Source of the DNA: Treponema sp.
GTDB taxonomy: Bacteria > Spirochaetota > Spirochaetia > Treponematales > Breznakiellaceae
Reading direction: 5' to 3'
NCBI GenBank assembly: GCA_031277045.1
Contig: JAISLX010000056.1
Location: forward strand, 1 to 41,701
Length of the DNA stretch: 41,701 nucleotides
Part shown: positions 41,201 through 41,701 of the stretch, in pieces
Position numbering within the stretch: position 1 is the first letter of the stretch
Layout of the letters: each line of letters starts with the position of its first letter
The notes under the pieces: generated by a model
What the model saw: only the letters and a program-made list of their open reading frames with translations
What the model was told of the DNA's origin: nothing
Databases searched by the model: none
Made by a program: the position numbers and the translations under genes

Positions 41201-41701
41201 TTACGGCTGCATGTGTTTGGCGGCTTCCAGGTACTTGGCCACGAATTCCGGCTTTATCCGCAGGAGCTCGTCCCGGGGGATCTCGTTTAACACCATCCAG
41301 CCCAGGTCCAGGGTGCGCTCTATGCTGCGGTCTTCAAATTCCCCCTGGGTGAGGAAGAGGGCCTCAAACTTTTCGCCGAACTTGAGGTACTGCTTGTCGG
41401 CGTCGGAGAGCTCTTCTTCCCCGATGATCGAAGACAGGTTCCGCACCTGCTTGACCTTTGAATAGGCCGCAAAAAGCTGGCTCGAAACGTCCTTGTGATC
41501 CTCCCTGGTCATGCCTTCGCCGATGCCGTCCTTCATGAGCCGCGACAGGCTGGGGAGGCCGGCCACAGGGGGATACACCCCCCGCTGGAAAAGTTCCCTG
41601 TCCAGCACTATCTGGCCTTCGGTGATGTAGCCGGAGAGGTCGGGGATGGGGTGGCTTATGTCGTCATTGGGCATGGTGAGTATGGGGATCTGGGTTATGG
41701 A
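41201..41701 (-). CDS. atpB: V-type ATP synthase subunit B, C-terminal part (5' end outside window)
   Basis: The frame is open to the window edge and reads [20 protein letters not shown], then [40 protein letters not shown] and a helical C-terminus ending AAKHMQP. This is the regulatory, non-catalytic B subunit (NtpB type) of the V/A-type rotary ATPase: the [20 protein letters not shown] segment and the IRHP-less ending are as in spirochaete and archaeal members. It forms the A3B3 head with the catalytic A subunit. In relatives the next gene is subunit D, but here repeats and a toxin-antitoxin pair follow, so the operon seems interrupted or rearranged. Confidence 0.92.
   Translation of the reverse strand, partial: SITQIPILTMPNDDISHPIPDLSGYITEGQIVLDRELFQRGVYPPVAGLPSLSRLMKDGIGEGMTREDHKDVSSQLFAAYSKVKQVRNLSSIIGEEELSDADKQYLKFGEKFEALFLTQGEFEDRSIERTLDLGWMVLNEIPRDELLRIKPEFVAKYLEAAKHMQP

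Overview
The window looks like a chromosomal segment of an anaerobic spirochaete, most probably a Treponema-type organism. This is inferred from gene content: a BspA-like leucine-rich-repeat lipoprotein, a V-type ATPase subunit B, several Cys-anchored lipoproteins and TPR proteins, a two-subunit glycine decarboxylase (GcvPA/GcvPB), rubrerythrin, and two sugar ABC transporters without their own ATPase. The core is GC-rich, so long spurious ORFs lie opposite the real genes. AT-rich islands (about 1-550 and 39.4-40.4 kb) look foreign or decayed.

Layout. 1-1.24 kb: decayed accessory DNA, with a PIN-toxin remnant, its partner ORF carrying an in-frame palindromic insert, and a DUF4469-type pseudogene with three lesions. 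1.3-6.1 kb: a 1583-residue BspA-like LRR lipoprotein. 6.4-8.0 kb: a FliL-like membrane protein and an MscS channel. 8.1-9.0 kb: a cupin and an XRE regulator. 9.3-12.4 kb: sugar ABC transporter 1 (binding protein, intercistronic hairpin, two permeases). 12.5-14.2 kb: an MGH1-like glycosidase. 14.27-14.50 kb: a 21-bp tandem array. 14.8-17.9 kb: sugar ABC transporter 2. 18.0-22.1 kb: a ClC antiporter coupled to a family B DNA polymerase. 22.2-24.9 kb: a DUF2974 hydrolase-like protein and glycyl-tRNA synthetase. 24.9-30.6 kb: two divergent envelope operons (TPR lipoprotein / LysM lytic transglycosylase / secreted protein, and membrane protein / TPR protein). 30.8-32.4 kb: metA and rubrerythrin. 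32.5-34.3 kb: a second XRE regulator divergent from a lipoprotein with an internal duplication. 34.5-39.3 kb: a tandem glycine riboswitch followed by gcvT-gcvH-gcvPA-gcvPB. 39.4-41.7 kb: a PPM1/LCMT-like methyltransferase, a RelE-like toxin-antitoxin pair between repeat blocks, and the C-terminal part of V-ATPase subunit B.

How the parts work together. The two CUT1-type transporters and the cytosolic glycosidase suggest import and cleavage of oligosaccharides, with an ATPase supplied from elsewhere. The gcv operon is controlled by glycine through a riboswitch and needs a lipoamide dehydrogenase from outside the window. The envelope operons probably serve cell-wall turnover.

The least ordinary features are repeats. 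A modular multi-hairpin element occurs in four copies, one of which truncates the PIN gene. A 75-bp palindrome adds exactly 25 codons to an ORF. A 21-bp tandem array has A/T tracts in helical phase. A perfect 18-bp inverted repeat brackets rubrerythrin. Shuffled repeat blocks bracket the toxin-antitoxin pair where the V-ATPase operon would be expected to continue. I did not find a clearly new multi-gene defence or biosynthetic system.
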